Shown here in pieces: positions 1-7,223 of a DNA stretch of 10,671 nucleotides. Source of the stretch: Bacteroidia bacterium (GTDB taxonomy: Bacteria > Bacteroidota > Bacteroidia > NS11-12g > UBA9320); the NCBI GenBank assembly GCA_022425465.1, contig JAKMFK010000087.1, forward strand, positions 1 to 10,671, in the 5' to 3' direction. The position numbers and the translations under genes were made by a program. The notes under the pieces were generated by a model, which saw only the letters and a list, made by a program, of their open reading frames with translations, did no database searches and was not told where the DNA came from. The stretch's first letter is position 1; each line of letters opens with the position of its first letter.

Positions 1-1535
1 GGGCCATGCTTCATTTCTGCGGCAGGATATCCTTCAGCATGGATGTATGAAATCTCTTTGAGTTTGAGTGCACCTTCTAATGCTACAGGAAAATTATACC
101 CTCTACCTAAATATAGGCAGTTTGAGGCATCTTTGTAAATAGCAGCGATTTCCTTGCATTTTTCGTTACAACTTTGGAGTAAATCTTCCACTTTTTGAGG
201 AATGGTGTTAAGTTCAGAAAACATCGTTCGGAGTCGATCTTGCGTGATTTTACCTCTAATCTCTGCAATACCTAAAGCAAGAAGAGTAAGCACAGTTACT
301 TGAGCTGTAAAAGCTTTAGTAGAGGCAACACCAATTTCTGGACCAGCGTGCGTATATGCACCAGCATGAGTGACACGAGGAATACTACTCCCCACTACGT
401 TACATATTCCGTATATAGTAGCACCTTTTTCTTTTGCCATTTCTATGGCTGAAAGTGTATCTGCTGTTTCTCCACTTTGAGAAATAGCAATCACTAAATC
501 GTCTTCTGTAATGATGGGGTTTCTATACCTAAACTCAGAGGCATATTCAACTTCTACAGGTATTCGGCTGAATTCTTCAATGAGATATTCGCCTACTAAG
601 CCCGCATGCCATGATGTTCCACATGCAATAATGATAATTCGGTCAAGGTTTTTAATCTTACTTGCGTATTCTTCTAAACTACGCATGCTGAATGTAAGAT
701 TTTCGGCATCAAATCGTCCACGCATGGAGTCGTAAATGCTTTTGGGTTGCTCAAAAATTTCTTTAAGCATAAAATGTTCATACCCACCTTTTTCAAGGGA
801 GTCCAAACTGATTTGAAGTTCTTGAATAAAGGGTGACTTGACAACATTATCAATCGTCTTAACTGACATTTCACCATCTTGAATAGCAACGATTTCATTA
901 TCATCAATATAGGTCACCTGATTCGTGTATTCAATGATAGGAGTAGCGTCACTAGCTAGATAGAATTCGCCAGGTTCTTTACCAATTCCCACCACCAATG
1001 GGCTTCCTTTCCTAGCAGCTATCAAGGTGTTGGGGTCATTCTTACTTAAGATAACAATTGCATATGCTCCAACTACCTCATTCAAAGCCAATCGAACAGC
1101 TTCTAATAAGTCAACTTGTTCTTTTACTTGAATCTCTTCAATGAGGTGGGTCAAAACTTCGGTGTCAGTTTCACTTTTAAATTCATGCCCACGCTGCATC
1201 AAAACCTTTTTGATGGTGGCATAATTCTCGATTATCCCGTTGTGAATCAAAGCTATATTACCACTTTGAGATTGGTGTGGATGAGCATTTACTGTATTGG
1301 GTTCTCCATGAGTAGCCCATCGAGTATGTCCAATTCCACGATTACCCTCCAAATTATTGCCTTCAGCTATTGCCTCTAATTCAGATACCTTTCCCTGATT
1401 TTTGTATATAGTCAGATCACCATTAAGCAGTGCAATTCCAGCACTGTCATAACCTCTGTACTCTAATCTTCTTAGACCTTTTATTAAATATTCATAGGCA
1501 TTGTTTGGCCCATAGTATGCTACAATTCCACACAT
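1..1535 (-). CDS. glmS: Glutamine--fructose-6-phosphate aminotransferase (glucosamine-6-phosphate synthase), 3'-truncated by window edge
   Basis: GlmS makes glucosamine-6-phosphate from fructose-6-phosphate and glutamine, the committed cytoplasmic step towards UDP-GlcNAc for peptidoglycan and LPS. Translating the minus strand from ATG 1533-1535 gives 511 uninterrupted codons that run off the left edge. The family is usually about 610 residues, so roughly the last 100 are missing. The start is well fixed: Met is followed by CGIVAYYG, and Cys2 becomes the N-terminal nucleophile after Met removal. The class II glutaminase domain (about 1-230) carries LEYRGYDSAG (24-33), GHTRWATHG (69-77), HNG (98-100) and SETDTEVL. 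The first SIS sugar-isomerase domain starts near 292 with ACGTSWHAG (303-311) and continues through SQSGETADT (about 351-359) and GVASTKAFTAQ. A second SIS domain begins with LGRGYNFPVALEGALKLKE and is cut after AEMKHGP. It lies downstream of metK on the same strand with a 102-nt gap. Assignment is very secure; the C-terminus is unseen. Confidence 0.97.
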   Translation of the reverse strand, partial: MCGIVAYYGPNNAYEYLIKGLRRLEYRGYDSAGIALLNGDLTIYKNQGKVSELEAIAEGNNLEGNRGIGHTRWATHGEPNTVNAHPHQSQSGNIALIHNGIIENYATIKKVLMQRGHEFKSETDTEVLTHLIEEIQVKEQVDLLEAVRLALNEVVGAYAIVILSKNDPNTLIAARKGSPLVVGIGKEPGEFYLASDATPIIEYTNQVTYIDDNEIVAIQDGEMSVKTIDNVVKSPFIQELQISLDSLEKGGYEHFMLKEIFEQPKSIYDSMRGRFDAENLTFSMRSLEEYASKIKNLDRIIIIACGTSWHAGLVGEYLIEEFSRIPVEVEYASEFRYRNPIITEDDLVIAISQSGETADTLSAIEMAKEKGATIYGICNVVGSSIPRVTHAGAYTHAGPEIGVASTKAFTAQVTVLTLLALGIAEIRGKITQDRLRTMFSELNTIPQKVEDLLQSCNEKCKEIAAIYKDASNCLYLGRGYNFPVALEGALKLKEISYIHAEGYPAAEMKHG

Positions 1536-1554
1536 TGTTCTGTTGTTCTACGGT

Positions 1555-1562
1555 CAAAAGTA
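1555..1562 (-). promoter_or_regulatory. Candidate -7 promoter element (TACTTTTG) for glmS
   Basis: Read on the minus strand the bases are TACTTTTG, an exact match to the Bacteroidota sigma-A -7 consensus TAnnTTTG. It lies 19 nt upstream of the glmS ATG and would give a leader of only some 15 nt. No well-spaced -33 TTTG is evident; the closest TTG triplets are 12 and 25 nt upstream. In AT-rich DNA such an octamer can arise by chance. It would let glmS be transcribed independently of metK. Confidence 0.4.
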
Positions 1563-1566
1563 ATTT

Positions 1567-1593
1567 TTATTGTTCAATCTCATTAAACAATAA
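1567..1593. other. AT-rich inverted repeat between metK and glmS
   Basis: An 8-bp perfect inverted repeat, TTATTGTT (1567-1574) and AACAATAA (1586-1593), encloses an 11-base loop. It lies downstream of metK and just upstream of the candidate glmS -7 element, both on the minus strand. The stem has only two G-C pairs and no T-tract follows it in the direction of transcription, so it is a poor intrinsic terminator. It could be a weak terminator of metK, a regulatory hairpin or chance. Confidence 0.25.
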
Positions 1594-1637
1594 TTTTCAT
1601 TAGTTATTAAACTGTACAATAAAGCGATTATTCTAAT

Positions 1638-2897
1638 CTAAAGATTGAATGTATTTTTTAGTTCTTCAACTACGTTTAGCTCCTCCCATGGGAAGAGTTT
1701 AACGTCTAACTTAATGGTGTTGCCACCACCGTCAGTGAATTCCTTTGTTACTACTTCGGTAGTTCTTCCCATATGACCGTATGCAGCTGTTTCACTGTAG
1801 ATTGGCGTTCTTAAATCGAATCTTTTTTCAATGAAATAAGGTCTCATATCAAAAGCGGGCATTTTCATGAGAATATCTGCTATTTCTCCATCAGACATAG
1901 ATACTTTGGAGGTACCAAACGTATTTACATATAAGCCCATAGGCTCAGCTACACCAATAGCATAAGCTACTTGTACCAATGCTTCATCGGCAACACCAGC
2001 AGCAACTAAATTCTTGGCAATGTGGCGAGTTGCATAGGCTGCACTTCGATCAACCTTACTAGGGTCTTTACCAGAAAATGCACCTCCACCATGTGCTCCT
2101 TTACCTCCATAGGTATCAACTATTATTTTCCGTCCTGTTAGACCGGTATCTCCATGTGGTCCACCAATTACGAAAATACCCGTTGGGTTCACGTGATAAG
2201 TAATGGAGTCTGTAAAGAGTGCTTGTGTTTCAGGTGGTAGTTGTTTGACTACCCGTGGAACTAATATATTGATGACATCCGACTTGATTTTAGCAAGCAT
2301 GGCGTCTTCAGTATCAAAATCATCATGTTGAGTCGAAACAACAATGGCATCAATGGCTATTGGCTTATTGTTGTCGTCATACTTTATAGTAACTTGAGAT
2401 TTGCTATCTGGTCTCAAGTAGGTGATTTCGCTATTCTCTCTTCGGAGTTTGGCTAATTCTTTTAAAAGTAAATGGCTTAACTCTAAAGGAAGTGGCATAT
2501 AGCTTTCTGTTTCGTTGGTTGCATAGCCAAACATCATTCCCTGATCACCTGCACCTTGGTCCTCAAGATTAGCCCGTTCTACTCCTTGATTAATATCTGG
2601 TGATTGTTCGTGAATAGCACTCAATACACCACATGAGTTTCCATCGAACATGTATTCACCTTTTGTGTATCCAATTTTATTGATGGTTTCTCGTGCAATT
2701 TTTTGAACATCGAGGTAGGTTGAAGATTTAACCTCACCAGCTAAAACGACTTGCCCTGTTGTAACTAATGTTTCACATGCTACCTTACTGCTAGCATCAA
2801 ACGCTAAAAAGTGATCGATGAGTGCGTCAGATACTTGATCTGCTACCTTGTCAGGATGTCCTTCAGACACGGATTCGGATGTAAAAAAATAAGCCAT
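1638..2897 (-). CDS. metK: S-adenosylmethionine synthetase (methionine adenosyltransferase)
   Basis: MetK condenses methionine and ATP to S-adenosylmethionine, releasing phosphate and pyrophosphate, in the cytoplasm; it supplies the methyl donor for the whole cell. The 419-residue protein is complete. Visible motifs are [15 protein letters not shown] near the N-terminus with the HPDK catalytic/ATP-binding element (14-17), the family signature [12 protein letters not shown] (115-126), and the glycine-rich phosphate loop [19 protein letters not shown] (270-288) with the expected Lys and Asp residues. The length exceeds the 384 residues of E. coli MetK and fits the longer form I associate with Bacteroidota. 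The start at 2897 is the natural one because the conserved [16 protein letters not shown] follows directly. It diverges from the tetR-fad operon (166-nt intergenic) and lies upstream of glmS. There is no frameshift or missing core motif. Confidence 0.98.
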   Translation of the reverse strand: MAYFFTSESVSEGHPDKVADQVSDALIDHFLAFDASSKVACETLVTTGQVVLAGEVKSSTYLDVQKIARETINKIGYTKGEYMFDGNSCGVLSAIHEQSPDINQGVERANLEDQGAGDQGMMFGYATNETESYMPLPLELSHLLLKELAKLRRENSEITYLRPDSKSQVTIKYDDNNKPIAIDAIVVSTQHDDFDTEDAMLAKIKSDVINILVPRVVKQLPPETQALFTDSITYHVNPTGIFVIGGPHGDTGLTGRKIIVDTYGGKGAHGGGAFSGKDPSKVDRSAAYATRHIAKNLVAAGVADEALVQVAYAIGVAEPMGLYVNTFGTSKVSMSDGEIADILMKMPAFDMRPYFIEKRFDLRTPIYSETAAYGHMGRTTEVVTKEFTDGGGNTIKLDVKLFPWEELNVVEELKNTFNL

Positions 2898-2922
2898 AGG
2901 TTTCTATAATTGTAATCTGCTG

Positions 2923-2930
2923 CGAAAGTA
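2923..2930 (-). promoter_or_regulatory. Weak candidate -7 element (TACTTTCG) for metK
   Basis: On the minus strand the bases read TACTTTCG, one mismatch from TAnnTTTG, 25 nt upstream of the metK ATG. No TTTG or TTG is found at the expected spacing upstream, so the call rests on the -7 element alone. It is over 70 bp from the TetR-type palindrome, so metK is not obviously controlled by that operator. Confidence 0.25.
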
Positions 2931-3004
2931 TGAATTTGTAACGACATAAATAGGTGGAGTTGATTGAAATTTTGACGGTAATTAATAGATCAACCAACAA
3001 AATC

Positions 3005-3020
3005 TACCAACCGTTTGGTA
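3005..3020. promoter_or_regulatory. Palindromic operator, probable TetR-family binding site
   Basis: TACCAA-CCGT-TTGGTA is a 16-bp site with perfect 6-bp arms around a 4-bp centre. It resembles the ACCnACCGGTnGGT class of short palindromes bound by many TetR-family dimers. It ends 43 bp before the tetR start and covers the candidate -33 element of the tetR-fad promoter, so occupancy would block RNA polymerase. An extra ACCAAC half-like hexamer lies 13 bp upstream (2993-2998). The palindrome is seen directly; binding by the adjacent TetR protein is inferred from position. Confidence 0.7.
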
Positions 3021-3045
3021 AAATTGATTTGTTTTTATATATTCG
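3014..3045 (+). promoter_or_regulatory. Candidate promoter of the tetR-fadN-fadA-fadE operon
   Basis: TTTG (3014-3017) and TATATTCG (3038-3045) are separated by 20 bp. This fits the Bacteroidota promoter model of TTTG at -33 and TAnnTTTG at -7, with one mismatch in the -7 element. Transcription would begin near 3049, leaving a leader of roughly 15 nt before the tetR ATG. The -33 TTTG lies inside the right half of the palindromic operator, the classic arrangement for repression by steric occlusion. Confidence 0.5.
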
Positions 3046-3063
3046 GCACAAACTATATTAGAT

Positions 3064-3660
3064 ATGGCAAAACCGAAGCTGGATAGAAAGACGTTGCTAA
3101 AAAACTCACTCTCTGTATTTAAATCTCGTGGCTATCATGGGACATCTGTTAATGATTTGGCAGCTGCAAGTGGATTATTAAAGGGGAGTATTTATCATTA
3201 CATTGAAAGTAAGGAGTCGTTGATGTTGGAGGTGCTCAATGCTTTAAGAGATCATTATGTTGCCAAAGTATTTTCAAAATGCCATGATGAGAACCTTACT
3301 CCATATGAGCGTTTACAGGAATTGTCAATACGTGCCGAAGAGATATTTACATTTGAGGAAACAGGTGATTTCTTTGTTAATATCGGTCTTGAGACGATCA
3401 ATTCTAATCCATCTTTTGCCAAGGTTATACAAGATTTTTTTAAGGATTGGATTGGCTCGTTGAGTGATTTGTATCGCCACGTATTAGATGAACAAGATGC
3501 AATTGTTCAAGCCGAAAGAGTTGTGGCAGAACTAGAAGGTTCAGTAATCATGATGAAAATTTTAGGCGATGTTAATTACCTAAAAAGATCAAGTGTTCGC
3601 GTATTAAATGAGTTTAAGGAATTAGAAAAAAACAAAATCAGTAAAGTATATAATGGCTAG
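3064..3660 (+). CDS. TetR-family transcriptional regulator of the beta-oxidation operon
   Basis: This 198-residue protein has the typical TetR size and layout. The N-terminal DNA-binding domain spans about residues 8-57. Its helix-turn-helix is near 28-47 (SVNDLAAASGLLKGSIYHYI), followed by the usual ESKESLMLEVL helix. The remaining 140 residues are helical and variable, as expected for the ligand-binding and dimerisation domain. It is the first gene of the fad operon and its last 8 nt overlap fadN (ATGGCTAG at 3653-3660), so the two are probably translationally coupled. By context it is likely an autorepressor that senses long-chain acyl-CoA, functionally like Bacillus FadR, though the ligand cannot be read from the sequence. 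The 16-bp palindrome just upstream is its probable operator. Family assignment is strong; target and ligand are inferred. Confidence 0.9.
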   Translation: MAKPKLDRKTLLKNSLSVFKSRGYHGTSVNDLAAASGLLKGSIYHYIESKESLMLEVLNALRDHYVAKVFSKCHDENLTPYERLQELSIRAEEIFTFEETGDFFVNIGLETINSNPSFAKVIQDFFKDWIGSLSDLYRHVLDEQDAIVQAERVVAELEGSVIMMKILGDVNYLKRSSVRVLNEFKELEKNKISKVYNG

Positions 3661-6037
3661 AAAAATTCGTAAAGTAACGGTTTTAGGTTCTGGCATAATG
3701 GGCAGTAGGATTGCTTGCCATTTTGCTAATATTGGTTTGGAGGTTTTGCTTTTGGATATAGTGACTCCAAACTTGGCTCAAGGATCCAATAAAGATGATC
3801 GCAATACTCTCGTAAATAAAGCACTTAGTTCTGCTCTAAAAAGTAATCCAAGCCCAATTTATTTCAAACAGTTTACTCGAAATATAAAGACCGGAAATTT
3901 TGAAGATGATCTACATAGAATAACAGATTCAGATTGGATCATTGAGGCTGTTATTGAGCGTCTGGATATTAAAAAAACACTGTTTGAAAAGGTAGAAAAA
4001 TATCGAAGAGAGGGCAGTCTTATCACTTCGAATACCTCTGGGATACCTATTGAGTTAATGCTAGAGGGACGAAGTGATGATTTTCAATCTAACTTTTGCG
4101 GCACTCATTTCTTTAATCCACCTCGTTATCTAAAGTTACTTGAGATTATTCCGTCCTCTAAAACAAAACCAGAAGTAGTTGATTTCTTTTTGGAATACGG
4201 AAATTTATTTTTAGGAAAAACTACTGTGAAAGCGAAAGACACACCCGCATTTATTGCAAATAGAATAGGGGTATTTAGCATCATGGCCATTTTTAAATAC
4301 ATGCAGAAATATGAGCTTTCAATTGAGGAAGTGGATATGGCAACCGGGCCTGTGTCAGGTAGACCAAAGTCAGCCACTTTCAGAACTTCTGATTTAGTAG
4401 GGTTGGATACATTGACAAAAGTTGCTGGAGGTGTTCATAAGCATTGTATTGAAGATGAGATGAACAAATGGTTTGAAATACCTGACTTTTTAATAAAAAT
4501 GCTCGAAATGAATTGGCTAGGGGATAAAACGGGTCAGGGATTTTATAAAAAATCAAAAGATAGTTCTGGGAATCGTGTGATTGAACAGCTTAATCTTACA
4601 TCATTTGAGTATGAGCCTTTGACTAAGCCTCGGTATGACAGTATAGGTAAAGCAAAAAAGACTTCAGATGTTGCAAAAAGCATTCGAAGTTTATTTAATA
4701 GTGATGATAAAATAGCTAACTTTTTTAGAGAGGTAATGGTTACTGTTTCAGCTTATTCAGCAAATCGAATTCCAGAAATTACAGATGAAATTTATCAAAT
4801 TGATGAGGCACTGAAAGCTGGTTTTGGTTGGGAGGCAGGCCCGTTTGAGACCTGGGATATTTTAGGGTTTGATAATGTATTAAAAGCTATCAATGCATCC
4901 GACTTTGAAGTACCGAAATGGATAAATGATTTTGAGTCGAATGGTTATAATCAGTTTTATATAGTAGAAAATAACCAACGTAAGTGTTATAGTTTAGAAT
5001 CTGGTCAGTATGAAATCATTCCCGGAACAGAGTCATTGGTGGTCCTAGAAAATTATAAGTCTCAACCTCTTGTATATGGAAACAAAGAGGCATCATTACA
5101 TGATATTGGAGATGGCGTTTTATGTCTCGAATTTCATTCTAAAATGAATGCTATCGGAAGTGGAACGCTAGCAGCCATTAATCGTTCGATTGAAATAGCT
5201 GAAACGGAGGGTTGGAATGGATTGGTCATTGGAAATGACGCACCCAATTTTTCAGCTGGGGCTAACTTAGCTATGATGCTAATGTTAGCTATTGAGCAAG
5301 AATTTGACGAATTGAATGTGGCTATCAAATATTTCCAAAATACAGTGATGCGATTAAGATACTCTAGTATCCCAGTAGTCATAGCACCTCACGGTTTGAC
5401 TCTTGGAGGAGGCTGTGAAATGACTTTGCATGCTGACAGTGCGGTAGCATCTGCCGAAACATATATTGGGCTTGTAGAGGCAGGTGCCGGTTTAATACCA
5501 GGTGGAGGTGGCACAAAAGAATTTGTGTTAAGAACTAGTGATGGATTTGCAAACATCGATCCTCAATTACCAACTTTACAAGACCGATTTACAACTATAG
5601 CAACTGCTAAAGTGGCTACTTCTGCTCACGAAGCTTTTGATATTGGTGTCATGCACAAAGACAAGGATGAAGTTGTTGTGAATGGACAACGACTTATTGC
5701 GGAAGCAAAGCGAAAAGTAATTGAATTAGCCAACGATGGATATGTACAAAAACCTCAAAGGGATGATATTTTAGTATTAGGAAGAACAGCTCTTGGAGCA
5801 TTATATTCAGGCATTGAATCTTTTGGAATAAGTAATTATGCAAGTGAGCATGATCAGTTGATTGCGAGAAAATTGGCATTTGTTATGGCAGGTGGAGATT
5901 TCACTCAGCCTACTCAAGTAACCGAGCAGTATCTTTTAAACTTAGAGCGAGAGGCATTTTTGAGCTTATTGGGTGAGCGAAAGACACTTCAACGAATTCA
6001 ACATATACTAAAAACAGGAAAACCAATAAGAAATTAA
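3653..6037 (+). CDS. fadN: Bifunctional 3-hydroxyacyl-CoA dehydrogenase / enoyl-CoA hydratase (FadN type)
   Basis: This 794-residue enzyme should hydrate trans-2-enoyl-CoA and then oxidise L-3-hydroxyacyl-CoA with NAD+, steps 2 and 3 of beta-oxidation. The dehydrogenase comes first: a Rossmann nucleotide loop GSGIMG (12-17), the catalytic segment GTHFFNPPRYLKLLEII with His152 and Glu164 as the likely dyad, and DTPAFIANRIG (196-206). Two dehydrogenase C-terminal helical repeats follow (about 198-300 and 355-430). The crotonase domain occupies about 480-700: ANFSAGANLA-like oxyanion loop near 531-540, GLTLGGGCEM with Glu589, and GLVEAGAGLIPGGGG with Glu609. Both crotonase catalytic glutamates are therefore kept. 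Order and length match B. subtilis FadN (about 789 residues, same REAFLSL...GKP.RN tail as I recall it), and the order is reversed relative to E. coli FadB. It overlaps tetR by 8 nt and precedes fadA by 3 nt. Confidence 0.95.
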   Translation: MARKIRKVTVLGSGIMGSRIACHFANIGLEVLLLDIVTPNLAQGSNKDDRNTLVNKALSSALKSNPSPIYFKQFTRNIKTGNFEDDLHRITDSDWIIEAVIERLDIKKTLFEKVEKYRREGSLITSNTSGIPIELMLEGRSDDFQSNFCGTHFFNPPRYLKLLEIIPSSKTKPEVVDFFLEYGNLFLGKTTVKAKDTPAFIANRIGVFSIMAIFKYMQKYELSIEEVDMATGPVSGRPKSATFRTSDLVGLDTLTKVAGGVHKHCIEDEMNKWFEIPDFLIKMLEMNWLGDKTGQGFYKKSKDSSGNRVIEQLNLTSFEYEPLTKPRYDSIGKAKKTSDVAKSIRSLFNSDDKIANFFREVMVTVSAYSANRIPEITDEIYQIDEALKAGFGWEAGPFETWDILGFDNVLKAINASDFEVPKWINDFESNGYNQFYIVENNQRKCYSLESGQYEIIPGTESLVVLENYKSQPLVYGNKEASLHDIGDGVLCLEFHSKMNAIGSGTLAAINRSIEIAETEGWNGLVIGNDAPNFSAGANLAMMLMLAIEQEFDELNVAIKYFQNTVMRLRYSSIPVVIAPHGLTLGGGCEMTLHADSAVASAETYIGLVEAGAGLIPGGGGTKEFVLRTSDGFANIDPQLPTLQDRFTTIATAKVATSAHEAFDIGVMHKDKDEVVVNGQRLIAEAKRKVIELANDGYVQKPQRDDILVLGRTALGALYSGIESFGISNYASEHDQLIARKLAFVMAGGDFTQPTQVTEQYLLNLEREAFLSLLGERKTLQRIQHILKTGKPIRN

Positions 6038-6040
6038 AAT

Positions 6041-7219
6041 ATGGAAGCATACATAGTAAACGGATATAGAACTGCAGTTACAAAGGCCAAACGCGGGGGA
6101 TTTAGTTATACTTCTCCAGTTGATTTTGGGGCTGCTGTCATTAATTATTTAATAGAGAATACACCTGGATTTGATCCTGAATTAGTTGAGGATTTAATTG
6201 TTGGGAATGCGGTACCTGAAGCAGAGCAAGGTTTGCAAATGGCGAGGTGGATTAGTATGAGGAGTAATTTGCCTATGGAGATACCTGGAGTTACAGTTAA
6301 TCGCTATTGTGGAAGTGGAATAGAAACCATCTCCATGGCTGTTGCAAAAATAAAAGCGGGTTTAGCAGATTGCATTATTGCAGGTGGAACGGAGAGTATG
6401 AGTCTTGTACCAACTACAGGATATAAAACAGTTCCGAATTATCACATCGCTAAAGATCATGGAGATTATTTTCTGGGAATGGGTTTGACTGCAGAGGAAG
6501 TTTCAGTTAAATATGGTGTTTCAAGAGAAGATCAAGATGAGTTTTCACTAAAGTCACATCAAAAGGCGATTCGTGCAATACAAGAGGGTAAATTTAAAAA
6601 TCAGATAGTCCCAGTTGAAGTTGAAAAAGTTGATTTTGATCCAGCAACGAACAAAAGAGTTACATCAACCACGATTGTCGACACTGATGAAGGTCCACGA
6701 AAAGACACTAATTTAGAAGTTTTATCAAAGCTCAAGCCTGCTTTTAAAAATGGAGGTACAGTCACGGCTGGTAATAGTTCTCAGACGAGTGATGGGGCCT
6801 CATTTGTTCTGGTAATGAGTGAAAAATTGGTGAATGAATTAAAACTAACACCTCAAGCTCGTATGATGAGTTGCGTTTCTGTTGGGGTTCATCCTAGGTA
6901 CATGGGAATTGGGCCAGTAGCTGCTGTTCCGAAAGCCTTATCTATGGCAGGTTTATCATTAAAAGACATTGAATTAATTGAGCTTAATGAAGCATTTGCG
7001 TCTCAGAGTATAGCTGTTATTAGAGAATTAGGACTTAATTCAGAAATTGTAAATGTAAATGGTGGAGCAATTAGTCTTGGTCATCCACTTGGATGTACAG
7101 GTTCAAAATTAACCGTTCAAATTTTGGAAGAGCTGAAACTAAGAAACCACAAATATGGCTTAGTAACAGCATGCATTGGAGGAGGACAAGGAATAGCCTC
7201 CGTTATAGAAAGAATTTAA
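6041..7219 (+). CDS. fadA: Acetyl-CoA acyltransferase (3-ketoacyl-CoA thiolase)
   Basis: FadA cleaves 3-ketoacyl-CoA with free CoA to acetyl-CoA and a shortened acyl-CoA, the last step of the beta-oxidation turn. At 392 residues it has normal thiolase length. Active-site elements are all visible: the nucleophile Cys90 in VNRYCGSG (86-93), NEAFASQ (316-322), the GHP motif with His348 in GGAISLGHPLGCTGSK, and the acid/base Cys378 in ACIGGGQG. The TAGNSSQTSDGA stretch (242-253) is also typical. A biosynthetic acetyl-CoA C-acetyltransferase has the same fold, but placement 3 nt after fadN and 4 nt before fadE points to degradation. Cys90 is followed by Gly where many thiolases have Ser or Ala, a mild variation unlikely to affect chemistry. 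Confidence 0.95.
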   Translation: MEAYIVNGYRTAVTKAKRGGFSYTSPVDFGAAVINYLIENTPGFDPELVEDLIVGNAVPEAEQGLQMARWISMRSNLPMEIPGVTVNRYCGSGIETISMAVAKIKAGLADCIIAGGTESMSLVPTTGYKTVPNYHIAKDHGDYFLGMGLTAEEVSVKYGVSREDQDEFSLKSHQKAIRAIQEGKFKNQIVPVEVEKVDFDPATNKRVTSTTIVDTDEGPRKDTNLEVLSKLKPAFKNGGTVTAGNSSQTSDGASFVLVMSEKLVNELKLTPQARMMSCVSVGVHPRYMGIGPVAAVPKALSMAGLSLKDIELIELNEAFASQSIAVIRELGLNSEIVNVNGGAISLGHPLGCTGSKLTVQILEELKLRNHKYGLVTACIGGGQGIASVIERI

Positions 7220-7223
7220 AAAA

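Noticed and set aside
511..1379. Short reading frames on both strands (511-735 and 1116-1379 plus, 674-907 minus) within 511-1379
   Set aside because: They are shadows of glmS, whose minus-strand frame is uninterrupted here with all expected motifs.
2959..2994. GTTGAT ... ATCAAC inverted repeat as a second operator
   Set aside because: The arms are 6 bp with a 24-bp gap and differ from the operator arms; such a pair is easily expected by chance in a region this size.
2898..3063. SAM riboswitch upstream of metK
   Set aside because: No paired-helix pattern of a SAM riboswitch is apparent on the minus strand, and the candidate promoter leaves only a short leader. A covariance-model search would settle it.
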